Positions 35,986-44,625 of a stretch of DNA of 64,000 nucleotides are shown in pieces. Both the position numbers and the translations under genes were made by a program. Within the stretch, counting starts at the first letter, position 1. Each line of letters opens with the position of its first letter. The notes under the pieces are model-generated. The model ran no database searches. It saw nothing but the letters and a program-made list of their open reading frames with translations, and was not told the DNA's origin. The stretch is from assembly GCA_900319245.1 (NCBI GenBank), contig ONNQ01000011.1, positions 1 to 64,000 of the forward strand. Direction: 5' to 3'. This DNA comes from an uncultured Lachnospiraceae bacterium (lineage in GTDB: Bacteria > Bacillota > Clostridia > Lachnospirales > Lachnospiraceae).

Positions 35986-38394
35986 TTACTCATGTTTCTG
36001 CGCTCCTTTCTCCTTAAATGCCATACAGATCTGTTCCGGTGTGATCGGCAGCTCATAGAACCGCTTTCCTGTGGCCTGATAGATTGCCTCCTGGATCGCG
36101 GGTCCCGGCGTATTGATGACTACTTCACCAATGGATTTGGCGCCAAAGGGCCCTCTCTCCTCATAACTGCTCACCAGCTCGACCTCGATGTGACCGATAT
36201 CCTGCCTTGTAGGAATTCTGTACTGCATCAGGCTGTTCTCAATCGGTTTTCCTCTGTCGTTGTAGGTGATGCTCTCCGTCAGTGCCATGCCGATTCCCTG
36301 CAGGATGCCGCCTTCCGCCTGTACCTTGGCAAGGTTGGAATTGAGCGGTGTTCCGCAGTCCACGGCGCTGACATAACGGCGGACCTTGGTCTCTCCTGTC
36401 GCCTTATCGATTTCAAGCTCGACCGCGCCTACCATAAAGGGCGGCGGCGAAGTGGGCGAGCTATTGGTCTCTGTGACTTCCAGCGCCAGGTTATTGGATA
36501 CCTGCGTGCCGTAGCCAATCTGCTCGAGAGATATACTGTTCTTGCCTTCTCCGTACACTTTATTTCCGTCAAAATACAGTTCGTTCACATTCTGTCCCAA
36601 CATCTGGGATGCCTTCTCGAGAATCAGCTCACGCAGCTGCCGCGCCGCTTTTTCGACCGCTTTTCCTGTGACATAGGCGGTACTGGAGGCATAGGATCCC
36701 GAATCGTAAGGAGAAATATCTGTATCTGCCTCAAAAACCACAATGCGGTCGGGGCTGCAATCCAGCACTTCTGCCGCCACCTGGGCCAGCGTAGTGTCGC
36801 TGCCGGTTCCCATGTCCGCAGAGCCGACGGTCAATGTATAATAGCCGTCATCTTCCAGCTTGATTCTCGCGCTGCCTACGTCTACGCCAGAAATGCCGGA
36901 TCCCTGCATGGACATTCCTATGCCGTAGGCCAGTATTTTGCCATTACCAAGATCTTTGACAGGGGCGTTTTCCTCCCATCCGATCCGTCTCTTGACATCA
37001 GAAAGACACCTGTCGAGGGCGCAGCTCTCCGTCGCTTCCCCGTAGTAAGAGGCCATTCTCTGGCCCTCGCGGACCATGTTCTTCTCACGCAGCCACACCG
37101 GGTCTACACCCAGCTCCTGGGCCAGCTCATTGACTGCCGATTCCACGGCAAAAATACCCTGCGTCGCGCCATAACCTCTGTAGGCGCCGGAGGACATGTG
37201 GTTGGTATAGACCACATCGTCCACGAAGCGATAGGCCTCCGCACTGCCGTACAGGGAGATAGATTTGTGACCTGACAGGCCGACTGTCGTCGGTCCGTGC
37301 TCGCCATAAGCTCCCGTATTGGACAAAGTATAGAGGTCAATGCCACGGATCAATCCATCTTTCATGGCGCCGATCCGTACGTGCATCTGCATTTGGTGTC
37401 TGGGCGAGGAGGCTGTCAGGGACTCCTCTCTGGTGAAGTTCAGCATGCTGGGCTTCTTGGTCATCCAGGTGACAAATGCCGGATAGACTTCCGAGATGGC
37501 AGTCTGCTTGGCACCAAATCCACCGCCAATCCTGGGCTTTCTTACCCGGATCATTCTCTGCGGGATGTGCAGCGCATTGGATACGATCCTTCGAACGTGG
37601 AAAACAATCTGCGTAGACGATGTAATATCCAATCGACCGAATTGGTCAATGGTGCAAAACGTGCGGAAAGTCTCCATCATGGCCTGCTGACAAGCCTGGG
37701 TCCTATATGTACGATCCACTACGACATCGCAATCATCCAGCACTGCATCAATATCGCCCTCGCTGAATTCCTCGTGGGATACAAGGTTTCGCCTGGCATC
37801 TCCGCACACCTGCACCATAGGGAGCCAGTTCTCCTCGGGATGCACGATCACCGGGTTGTCCAGCGCCTTAGTGAAGTCCAGAACAGCCTCCATGACCTTA
37901 TATTTGACCTTGATCAGGCGCATCGCCTTCATACAGGTCTTCTCGTCTTCTCCAGCGATGATTGCGACAGGGTCTCCTGCAAAGCGAACATGCCGATCCA
38001 GCACCAGTCTGTCGTAAGGACTGAACTCCGGATAGGTCTGTCCCGCCTGCGTGTATCGTTGACCATCTTGGCCAACATCTTCCCAGGTGAAAATTGCCTC
38101 GATTCCCTTCACTTTCATGGCCGCCGATGTATCGATTTCTTCCACGAAAGCATTTGCGTGGGGCGAACGCAGGAGCTTGACCGTAAGGCAGTCCTGAGGA
38201 ACCAGATCATTGGTATATTTGGCCTGACCTAAGAGCAGCTGCATTGCATCCTTCTTGCGGATAGGCTTTCCCACCGCATGCAGCATCGAAGTGCGATTCT
38301 CGATCTCTACGCGGGCTTTCTCCTGCTCCTCGGGGGTTCTTGCGCCGAATACTCTCTCCGGCATCTGTGTGCTTGTCATTTTCTCATTACTCAT
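35986..38394 (-). CDS. xdhA: Xanthine dehydrogenase-family molybdenum-binding subunit
   Basis: An 802-residue molybdopterin subunit of the xanthine dehydrogenase family. It begins with the a/b hammerhead domain (AKYTNDLVPQDCLTVKLLRS) and continues into the molybdenum-binding domain: PRIGGGFGAKQTA, SSGAYRGYGATQGIFAVES, the later GSADMGTGSDTTLAQ, and the catalytic Glu in GAKSIGEVVIN. The start overlaps the xdhC stop as ATGA. Its setting beside selD, yqeB, yqeC and yedF makes it a candidate selenium-dependent molybdenum hydroxylase, in which a labile Se would replace the terminal sulfido ligand. The purine or other substrate is not determined. Confidence 0.92.
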   Translation of the reverse strand: MSNEKMTSTQMPERVFGARTPEEQEKARVEIENRTSMLHAVGKPIRKKDAMQLLLGQAKYTNDLVPQDCLTVKLLRSPHANAFVEEIDTSAAMKVKGIEAIFTWEDVGQDGQRYTQAGQTYPEFSPYDRLVLDRHVRFAGDPVAIIAGEDEKTCMKAMRLIKVKYKVMEAVLDFTKALDNPVIVHPEENWLPMVQVCGDARRNLVSHEEFSEGDIDAVLDDCDVVVDRTYRTQACQQAMMETFRTFCTIDQFGRLDITSSTQIVFHVRRIVSNALHIPQRMIRVRKPRIGGGFGAKQTAISEVYPAFVTWMTKKPSMLNFTREESLTASSPRHQMQMHVRIGAMKDGLIRGIDLYTLSNTGAYGEHGPTTVGLSGHKSISLYGSAEAYRFVDDVVYTNHMSSGAYRGYGATQGIFAVESAVNELAQELGVDPVWLREKNMVREGQRMASYYGEATESCALDRCLSDVKRRIGWEENAPVKDLGNGKILAYGIGMSMQGSGISGVDVGSARIKLEDDGYYTLTVGSADMGTGSDTTLAQVAAEVLDCSPDRIVVFEADTDISPYDSGSYASSTAYVTGKAVEKAARQLRELILEKASQMLGQNVNELYFDGNKVYGEGKNSISLEQIGYGTQVSNNLALEVTETNSSPTSPPPFMVGAVELEIDKATGETKVRRYVSAVDCGTPLNSNLAKVQAEGGILQGIGMALTESITYNDRGKPIENSLMQYRIPTRQDIGHIEVELVSSYEERGPFGAKSIGEVVINTPGPAIQEAIYQATGKRFYELPITPEQICMAFKEKGAQKHE

Positions 38395-38849
38395 TGGCTC
38401 TTTCTCCACTCGAGGAAACGCATAATGCCCCGCTGCTGTCCCTCGTATCCGCTGCAGCGACAGAGATTACCTGCCAGATACTCTCTGACTTCCTCTTCCG
38501 TCGGATCCGGATTCTCTCTAAAGAGGGCAATGGCGTTCATCACCGTCCCCGGATTGCAGAATCCGCACTGGTCTGCACCCTGATCCGCTATAAATCCCGC
38601 GAAATCATAGGCTTCTTCCCTGAGTCCTTCCAGCGTAGTCACATTTCTCCCCTGTGCCCGGGCTGCCGGCACCGAGCAGGACAAAACCGGCACATCGTCC
38701 AGGAAGACGGTGCACAGACCACAGCACGAAGTCTCGCAGCCGCATTTGACGCTCAGACATCCCTGGTCTCTGACAAATGTAAGGAGGCTTGTATCGTCCG
38801 CCACATGTCCGGAAACCGGCTTACCGTTTAATTTCATCTGTATTTCCAT
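38391..38849 (-). CDS. xdhC: Xanthine dehydrogenase-family 2Fe-2S subunit
   Basis: A 152-residue iron-sulfur subunit. The N-terminal plant-ferredoxin-type cluster uses Cys38, Cys43, Cys46 and Cys58 (KCGCETSCCGLCTVFLDD), and the helical second cluster uses Cys95, Cys98, Cys130 and Cys132 (QCGFCNPG and GNLCRCSGY). Extra cysteines at 31, 36 and 42 are unusual. It passes electrons from the molybdenum centre to FAD. It lies between xdhB and xdhA, overlapping the latter by four bases. Confidence 0.95.
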   Translation of the reverse strand: MEIQMKLNGKPVSGHVADDTSLLTFVRDQGCLSVKCGCETSCCGLCTVFLDDVPVLSCSVPAARAQGRNVTTLEGLREEAYDFAGFIADQGADQCGFCNPGTVMNAIALFRENPDPTEEEVREYLAGNLCRCSGYEGQQRGIMRFLEWRKSQ

Positions 38850-38865
38850 AGCCGTCTCCTTTCTG

Positions 38866-39696
38866 TCACTGGCAGCGGGCGGATTCTTCGCCGCTCTTGT
38901 TCATCAGCTTGCGTATGGATCTCTCCAGCAGGACGCCCATGAGGTGGGTGCGGTACTCTGCACTGCCGCGCATGTTTGTGCCGGTCTCGATGTTTTGGCA
39001 CATTGCGGTGATGATCTCGCCCATACTGTTCTCTGTGACGAGTCCTTGCTCCATTTCTGCGCGAACCGCGATGCCTGGTCTTGCACCGACAGCAAATCGC
39101 CACTCTCCGTTATCGAGCTTCGCTGCCGCCTCGGTCAGCATAGGAAAGTCCGTCGCCGTTCTTCTCACAGAGCGATAGTCAAAGGTGGCTTGCTCCTTGC
39201 GCACAATAATGCGGGTGAGAACGGCGCCCTTGGGCTGATCCTGACCAGCCTGGACGAAGTCATCGAGCGTCATGGTCTCGGTTCCTTCTTCCGGCCCGCA
39301 GTAGAGTTCTACGGTCGTCTCCATCGCCAGAAACAGTGTGATCACGTCCGAAAAGCCAAATCTCCCCCAGATGCTTCCTCCGACAGTCGCGCCGTTGCGG
39401 AACTGAACGCCGACAATGTGGCGAAGAGCCTCTTTCACCGCACCGTTTGTATAGCGGACAAATGGTTCCCAGGTTTCCAGCCTTCTAAGCGGAACCATGG
39501 CTCCGATGCGAAAAGCGTCCTCTGTCTCCTCGATCTGATCAAGGCCTAGGCCGCACAGGTCAATCAGCGTACCAATCTGACCATTGCCCATGCGCATCCA
39601 CATCGTGCCTGCTGCCAGTCGGGCACTTTTCTTCTTGTTGAGGGTCCAGGCTTCTTCCAGGCTCCCTGGCCGCTCGTACTTGTTAAATGTCAGCAT
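38866..39696 (-). CDS. xdhB: Xanthine dehydrogenase-family FAD-binding subunit
   Basis: A 276-residue FAD subunit of the CO-dehydrogenase/xanthine-dehydrogenase medium-chain type. The first FAD loop is KSARLAAGTMWM (usual form is AGGTD) and the second is QFRNGATVGGSIWGRFGFSDV (usual form RNxATxGGNI). The DACGP-like C-terminal domain follows. The start at 39696 has AAGGAG 7 bases upstream. It begins 23 bases after the selD stop, so selD and xdhBCA appear to be one transcript. Confidence 0.92.
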   Translation of the reverse strand: MLTFNKYERPGSLEEAWTLNKKKSARLAAGTMWMRMGNGQIGTLIDLCGLGLDQIEETEDAFRIGAMVPLRRLETWEPFVRYTNGAVKEALRHIVGVQFRNGATVGGSIWGRFGFSDVITLFLAMETTVELYCGPEEGTETMTLDDFVQAGQDQPKGAVLTRIIVRKEQATFDYRSVRRTATDFPMLTEAAAKLDNGEWRFAVGARPGIAVRAEMEQGLVTENSMGEIITAMCQNIETGTNMRGSAEYRTHLMGVLLERSIRKLMNKSGEESARCQ

Positions 39697-39719
39697 AGAA
39701 TCTCCTTTATATAACAAGC

Positions 39720-40886
39720 TTATACCAGCAGTATCCTTTTTCCGCCTTCATAGGGACCGACTGTCCCAATTACAGCACATTTCATGCCCTCATTACCGAG
39801 CTGTTTCTCTGCTTCCTTAAGGTCGCTTAACAGCTGCTGTGCATCCTCGGGGTCCACCGCCATCAGGAGACCTCCCGATGTCTGCGGGTCGTAGAGCAGA
39901 TCCTGCATGGTTTGCATCCACTGCTGCGACCGCATGGGTACCTTGTGATCCACTCCGCCAGCCGACTCCAGCGCCTCCTGTGACCACAGGGGTACCTTGT
40001 AATCCGCCCCATCGCGGTCCGTCCCTTCGCCCACTTGGACTTGGTCCTGTGCGAAATGCCGGTTGCGGTACATGCCCGCCGGCAGGATGCCCATCTCGGC
40101 AAACTCCCAGGCCTCCGGGATCACCTGCGCCTGCGCTGCCTGTAAATCCACATGAATCTGCACATCACTGCCCGATGCCATCTCCAGCATGTGTCCCAGC
40201 ATGCCGAATCCGGTCACGTCCGTGCAAGCGTGCACCCTATAGCGCACCATCACGTCCCTCGCGGCCCGGTTCAGCGTCATCATAATCTGCTCCATCCGCT
40301 CCGTGAGCGCCGCATCGCACATCTCCGCCTTGGCCGCCGTCGTCAGAACACCGATTCCCAAGGGCTTGGTATAGATCAACACATCCCCTGCCTTAGCCCC
40401 CGAGTTGGTCAAAATCCTGTCCGGATGCACGAATCCTGTGACTGCCAGGCCGTATTTTGGCTCTTTGTCGTAAATGCTGTGGCCGCCTGTGATCATGGCG
40501 CCTGCTTCGTACACCTTGGCGTAGCCGCCCCGCAGGATCTCGTGGACATGTGTCTTGTCCATGTCCTCGGGCACCATCATGATATTGAGGGCCAGCTTGG
40601 GCTCCCCGCCCATGGCGTAGACGTCGGACAGCGCATTAGCTGCCGCGATTGCACCGAATCTGTAGGGATCGTCCGCAATCGGTGGGAAGAAGTCGACGGT
40701 CTGCACGATGGCCAGCTCGTCGCTGATCTTATATACCGAGGCATCGTCACTCTTGTCAAACCCCACTAAAAGCCGTGGATCTTTGCGCACCTGCAGATCG
40801 CCCAGCAGGGCCTGAAGCTCACCGGCGCCGACCTTGGCACCGCAGCCGGCACATTCCGTGAGTTTGGTCAGTTTGATTGAATTCAT
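39720..40886 (-). CDS. selD: Selenide, water dikinase (selenophosphate synthase)
   Basis: A 388-residue SelD that makes selenophosphate from selenide and ATP. Catalytic Cys15 and Lys18 lie in ECAGCGAK, corresponding to Cys17 and Lys20 of E. coli; it is a Cys form, not Sec. DKSDDASVY, VDFFPPIADDPYRFG, GGHSI, DVTGFGMLGH and DPQTSGGLL are intact. Residues about 293-328 are an insertion of two 18-residue units (GADYKVPLWSQEALESAG and GVDHKVPMRSQQWMQTMQ) before the DPQTSGG motif. No selA, selB or selC is in the window. It sits between the DUF3343 gene and xdhB, in the SDMH context. Confidence 0.95.
   Translation of the reverse strand: MNSIKLTKLTECAGCGAKVGAGELQALLGDLQVRKDPRLLVGFDKSDDASVYKISDELAIVQTVDFFPPIADDPYRFGAIAAANALSDVYAMGGEPKLALNIMMVPEDMDKTHVHEILRGGYAKVYEAGAMITGGHSIYDKEPKYGLAVTGFVHPDRILTNSGAKAGDVLIYTKPLGIGVLTTAAKAEMCDAALTERMEQIMMTLNRAARDVMVRYRVHACTDVTGFGMLGHMLEMASGSDVQIHVDLQAAQAQVIPEAWEFAEMGILPAGMYRNRHFAQDQVQVGEGTDRDGADYKVPLWSQEALESAGGVDHKVPMRSQQWMQTMQDLLYDPQTSGGLLMAVDPEDAQQLLSDLKEAEKQLGNEGMKCAVIGTVGPYEGGKRILLV
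39903..40010 (-). repeat. Two-copy 54-base in-frame repeat in selD
   Basis: Two units, each with GGTACC embedded in a similar context (near 39938 and 39992), lie 54 bases apart and encode the two DYKVP / DHKVP units. The reading frame is kept. Confidence 0.65.
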
Positions 40887-40889
40887 CGT

Positions 40890-41228
40890 TTACTCTTTTC
40901 CTCGCACTTCATACATCATGACTTCATGCACGCCGGCGATCGTGAAGTTTCCTTCGGAAGCCGCTGTGAAAGCCTGCAGTGTCCCCGGCGCAATGATCCA
41001 CGCAAGGCCGCAGTCCGCCCGGATCGTTCCTGGAAGGGGAATGATCCTGCCTGCGATTCCGCGCGCCCGGCAGACAGATTCTGCCACCATCGCATCCGCT
41101 GTGGTCGGGAAGGAGGCAACTTGGTGGAGGGTTTTGCGGCGGCGGGGTCGCCGACTACCTGCGGTGACATCTGCAGAGGCCGCTTCTGAACTGTTCCTGG
41201 CTGTCGTATTCTCTGGCTGTCCGCTCAT
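40890..41228 (-). CDS. DUF3343 family protein, putative Se/S carrier
   Basis: A 112-residue protein. The C-terminal ~75 residues fit DUF3343 (ASFPTTADAMVAESVCRARG, then IPLPGTIRADCGLAW with one conserved Cys). Members often sit beside selD and yedF and are named putative Se/S carriers; that role is not proven. The N-terminal 38 residues are low-complexity (Ser/Ala/Thr, then RRPRRRK) and not part of the family. The start at 41228 overlaps the MATE stop as ATGA with GGAGG 7 bases before it. Confidence 0.82.
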   Translation of the reverse strand: MSGQPENTTARNSSEAASADVTAGSRRPRRRKTLHQVASFPTTADAMVAESVCRARGIAGRIIPLPGTIRADCGLAWIIAPGTLQAFTAASEGNFTIAGVHEVMMYEVRGKE

Positions 41229-42610
41229 TGGGCGCCTCCATACAGCCGGTCGATCTCCGACACCTGGTCCTCGTCGGGCGTCTCCTTCATAAATTGCGCC
41301 ACAAACGGGATGCAAGTCAGCGTCGTGAGCATGTCCGCAACCATCTGCGCACACTCGATACCGGTCAATCCCAGAAACAGGGGCAAAACAATGAGCGCCG
41401 GAATGTAATAGAGTCCGCTGCGCAGCATAGCCATAAACGAAGCTTCTTTACTGCGGCCGATGCTTTGGAACATCATGTTGGACGATACACTGAACGGCTG
41501 CATCACAACCGCGATACATTGAAAGCGCAGCGCACGGCTGCCAATCTCCACAACCTGCGGATCGTCGCGGAATATTTGTACTATTGGTGCGGGAAACAGG
41601 AAGCCGGCGATGGCGAGAATGCCTAGGACGGCGGTTCCTATTTTGACCGTGAAGAAGAAACTGTCGCGCAGTCTTTTGAACTTGCGCGCGCCATAGTTAT
41701 AAGCGGAAACCGGCTGAAAGCCCTGCCCGAGGCCGATCATGGCCGATCCGATGAACATGACAATTCGCCCGACGATCGCCATGGCCGCAATGGCCGCGTC
41801 GCCGTAAGGCATTGCGCAGTGGTTGAGAGTAATGGTCGAAATGCTGTTGAGCATCTGCCGGATCAGGCTCGGGAAACCCACGCGCATAATGGACAGCGTG
41901 ACTTCCGGATCATTGGAGCGGCAGCGCAGCGACAGGCGGCTGATGGTCCGCTTGCTAAACACCATGTACAACAAAATGCCAAAGCTGATATACTGCGAAA
42001 TCGCAGTCGACAGCCCCGCACCGTCGATGCCCAGCCCCAGGCCGAACATCAGAATGGGATCCCCAATCATATTGAGGACGCCGCCCGTCACCAGTCCAAA
42101 CATGGCCAAAACAGCACGCCCCTCATAGCGCATCACGTTATTGAGCACGCAACTTCCCACCAGCGCCGGCCCTGAGATCAGGATATAGAAGCCGTAGTTC
42201 TTGGAAAACGGCAAAATCGTATCCGTGCTTCCCATGAGCCGCATTAGGGGCTCCAGCCCAACCAGACACACCGCGCTGACAACCACGCTGATGACCATTG
42301 CATGAAAGAAAGCTGTCGAAAACAGCCGATCCGCTGTGTCCCGGTCGCCCTCTCCCAGCCGTATGCTGATCTGGCTTCCTGCGCCGTGTCCCATCATAAA
42401 GCCAAAAGCCTGAAAAATTGACTGCACGCCCAGCACAACGCCAATCGCGGCGCTGGCGCTGGTCCCCAGCTTGCCCACAAAATAGGCGTCCACCAGGTTG
42501 TAAATCATTGTGATCATCATGCTGAAGATCGTTGGCACGGCCAGCCGTGGGATCAGCTTCTCCACGGGCGTCATGACTAGTTTTCTGTATTGCTGTTGCT
42601 CTTTGCTCAT
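41225..42610 (-). CDS. MATE-family efflux transporter
   Basis: A 461-residue membrane protein with twelve predicted spans in the MATE pattern (IPRLAVPTIFSMMITMIYNLVDAYFVG at its start is typical, also LGQGFQPVSAYNYGAR in the second half). MATE proteins export organic cations or other small molecules using Na+ or H+ gradients. It is translationally coupled to the DUF3343 gene and so belongs to the selenium operon by position; a link to selenium or molybdenum chemistry is only inferred. The ribosome site is weak. Confidence 0.92.
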   Translation of the reverse strand: MSKEQQQYRKLVMTPVEKLIPRLAVPTIFSMMITMIYNLVDAYFVGKLGTSASAAIGVVLGVQSIFQAFGFMMGHGAGSQISIRLGEGDRDTADRLFSTAFFHAMVISVVVSAVCLVGLEPLMRLMGSTDTILPFSKNYGFYILISGPALVGSCVLNNVMRYEGRAVLAMFGLVTGGVLNMIGDPILMFGLGLGIDGAGLSTAISQYISFGILLYMVFSKRTISRLSLRCRSNDPEVTLSIMRVGFPSLIRQMLNSISTITLNHCAMPYGDAAIAAMAIVGRIVMFIGSAMIGLGQGFQPVSAYNYGARKFKRLRDSFFFTVKIGTAVLGILAIAGFLFPAPIVQIFRDDPQVVEIGSRALRFQCIAVVMQPFSVSSNMMFQSIGRSKEASFMAMLRSGLYYIPALIVLPLFLGLTGIECAQMVADMLTTLTCIPFVAQFMKETPDEDQVSEIDRLYGGAQ

Positions 42611-42728
42611 TTTTATTTTGTTACCTGCTTGTTATTTTTTCTAAACTAGTTGTATTCCTTCATTTTTGTGGTGGTTATGCTTTGTTTTTGCCTTGGTTTG
42701 TCTTGGTTTGTCTTAACTACCCGCCTTG

Positions 42729-43106
42729 TTTGGGCACAGACGAGAACTTTTCAGATTTAGTTCCAATTGATTTCTTGCTCTTTTGCTACTTTTAGGTACA
42801 GGCTGAGATTTTTCTTCATTCAGCTCCCAATGCCTGCTTCTCTTTCGTGACGTTTGGGCACAGAAACTCTTTCTCAGAAAAAAGTTCCAAAAAGCTTAGC
42901 TTGCTTTGGAGACTATTTCTCGAAAATCCTTGTGTGTACCCAAAACGGCCAGTAGGCCTCCAGAATTATGGAGACCATCTTGTCAAAATACATCTTCTGT
43001 GCCCAAAATGTCCAAAATCCATTGGAACTTTTTTTAAAAAAATAGCTTCTGTACCCAGTCCATCTCTATGGCTCCATTTTTAGAAAAAAGAGCTTCTGTA
43101 CCTAAC
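42729..43106. repeat. Degenerate ~62-base repeat array in two facing orientations
   Basis: The 578 bases between the MATE and desulfurase genes contain no convincing gene. Three plus-oriented units start at 42729, 42791 and 42853, exactly 62 bases apart, each with TTTGGGCACAGA or TTTAGGTACAGG and a later GTTCCAA-like segment. Four minus-oriented cores (TGTGTACCCAAA, TCTGTGCCCAAA, TCTGTACCCAGT, TCTGTACCTAAC) lie at 42933, 42996, 43048 and 43095. T- or A-rich tracts follow each core. Confidence 0.75.
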
Positions 43107-43188
43107 AAATCACCAATGCAGCTACCCTCAATAACCAAACCTCTGCTTTTCCCAGTTAAGCCCACAGGTCGACCTGCGTTCGCCCGCT

Positions 43189-44625
43189 TCAAATCGATTC
43201 CGCAATCTCCCGCAGCGCCCGCGCGGCAGTCTCCACTTCCTCCGGGGTGTTGAACAGCCCAAAGGAGAATCGCACCGCGCCACTCTTCTCTGTGCCAAGC
43301 GCCCTGTGCATCCGCGGCGCACAGTGTGCGCCAGCCCGCACCGCAATTCCATACTCTTGTGCCAAAAGATCGGCCAACTCCCAGGACTCCAGCCCCGCAA
43401 GATTCAAAGCCACAATCGGCATGCTCTCACTTCCGATTCCTGGTCCGTATATCTCAATTCCCGGAATGTCCGACACCGCCTCGATGAACCGATCTCGCAA
43501 AGCAAGTTCCTTAGCATGAATAGCAACTGGTCCTTGCAAATCAAGCTTCATACCATGAATAGCTCCCGGTCCCTGCGATACAAGCTCCATACCATGAATA
43601 GCTCCCGGTCCTTGCAAAGCATCTCCATCCTTCCACTCCTGAATGAACTCCACCGCTGCGGAAAGTCCCGCAATCCCGTGCCCATTCAGCGTCCCTGCTT
43701 CCAGATGAGCCGGATAAGCCTCCGGCTGCCTCTCTTCATAGGAAGAAACACCGGTCCCGCCCGTCACGAGCGGCACTACATCGATTCCTGGCGACACACA
43801 CAAGCCGCCGGTTCCCTGCGGCCCGAGCAAGCTTTTGTGCCCGGTGAAGCAGAGCACGTCGATTCCCATTGCCTCCATGTCAATCGGATACGCGCCCGCA
43901 GTCTGCGCCGCGTCCACGATCAGCACCGCACCGCTCCGATGCGCCGCCTGTGCCACTCTGCGGATGTCCACCAGCGCCCCGGTCAAGTTGGAGGCGTGTG
44001 TGCACACGACCAGATCCACCTCCGGCGTGCAGAGCGCCTCCAACTCCTCATACCGAAGCCGCCCAGTCCGGTCCACCCCCGCAAACCGCAGCTCCGCGCC
44101 ACACTCGTCCCGCAATCTATAAAGCGGCCGCAGCACACTATTATGCTCCATCTCCGTTGTCAAAACAGTGAGCACCCGACATCCGTCGCAATGTTCCCCA
44201 GCTGCCAACCGGCCCGCACCCGCCGGCTTTCTCTCCATGATCTCTGCAGCCACGCCATAAATCGCCATATTCAGCGCCTGCGTTGCACCCGACGCAAAGA
44301 CCACCCTCTCCGGATGGGAAAATCCAAACAGAGAAGCCAGTCTCCTTCGCGCCTCCATGATTGTCCGGTCCGCTCCCAGGTCGCGCTCCGCGTTGCCGCG
44401 CGACGCATTGCCAAGAGACCCCAGGGCCTCCACCACCGCCTGCGCGACGCAGGGCGGCTTCTGCAGAGAAGTCGCCGCCGTATTGAGGTAGATAGACTTC
44501 TTAGCGGAAGTCGCCACTGTATTGGGATGTACAGACTTCTTAGCGGAAGTCGCCACTGTATTGGGATGTACAGACTTCTTAGCGAAAGTCGCCGCCGTAT
44601 TGAGATAAATGGGTTGGTGGGTCAT
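43189..44625 (-). CDS. Class-V aminotransferase fold cysteine desulfurase
   Basis: A 478-residue PLP enzyme of the NifS/CsdB type that takes sulfur (or selenium) from cysteine (or selenocysteine). The PLP Lys is Lys264 in CFTGHKSLLGPQGTGG, the PLP-contact motif is VLIVDAAQTAG, and the reactive Cys is Cys435 in VRAGAHCAPRMH. It is longer than the usual ~380-400 residues because of two in-frame repeat tracts: residues 6-57, four 13-residue units around the normal IYLNTAATS start, and residues 337-375, three 13-residue units around QGPGAIHG. The start overlaps the yedF stop as ATGA. Context suggests it feeds selenium to SelD; this is inferred. Confidence 0.93.
   Translation of the reverse strand: MTHQPIYLNTAATFAKKSVHPNTVATSAKKSVHPNTVATSAKKSIYLNTAATSLQKPPCVAQAVVEALGSLGNASRGNAERDLGADRTIMEARRRLASLFGFSHPERVVFASGATQALNMAIYGVAAEIMERKPAGAGRLAAGEHCDGCRVLTVLTTEMEHNSVLRPLYRLRDECGAELRFAGVDRTGRLRYEELEALCTPEVDLVVCTHASNLTGALVDIRRVAQAAHRSGAVLIVDAAQTAGAYPIDMEAMGIDVLCFTGHKSLLGPQGTGGLCVSPGIDVVPLVTGGTGVSSYEERQPEAYPAHLEAGTLNGHGIAGLSAAVEFIQEWKDGDALQGPGAIHGMELVSQGPGAIHGMKLDLQGPVAIHAKELALRDRFIEAVSDIPGIEIYGPGIGSESMPIVALNLAGLESWELADLLAQEYGIAVRAGAHCAPRMHRALGTEKSGAVRFSFGLFNTPEEVETAARALREIAESI
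43501..43617 (-). repeat. Three-copy 39-base in-frame repeat in the desulfurase gene
   Basis: Three 13-codon units LQGPGAIHGMELV, SQGPGAIHGMKLD and LQGPVAIHAKELA follow one another with high identity at DNA level in the first two. Confidence 0.85.
44455..44610 (-). repeat. Four-copy 39-base in-frame repeat at the desulfurase N-terminus
   Basis: Units IYLNTAATFAKKS, VHPNTVATSAKKS (twice, almost identical DNA) and IYLNTAATSLQKP. The last unit is the family's normal N-terminus; the first three are extra copies. Confidence 0.9.

Noticed and set aside
39720-40886. Selenocysteine codon in selD
   Set aside because: The active-site residue is an ordinary Cys codon and the frame is uninterrupted.
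42847-43083. A 78-codon frame in the repeat gap with repeated FFKKIASVP-like text
   Set aside because: The text comes from the DNA repeat units, the frame breaks between units and there is no ribosome site.
42729-43106. CRISPR array
   Set aside because: Unit spacing is regular for three copies, but the repeats are short and degenerate, change orientation, and spacers are not distinct. No cas genes are present.
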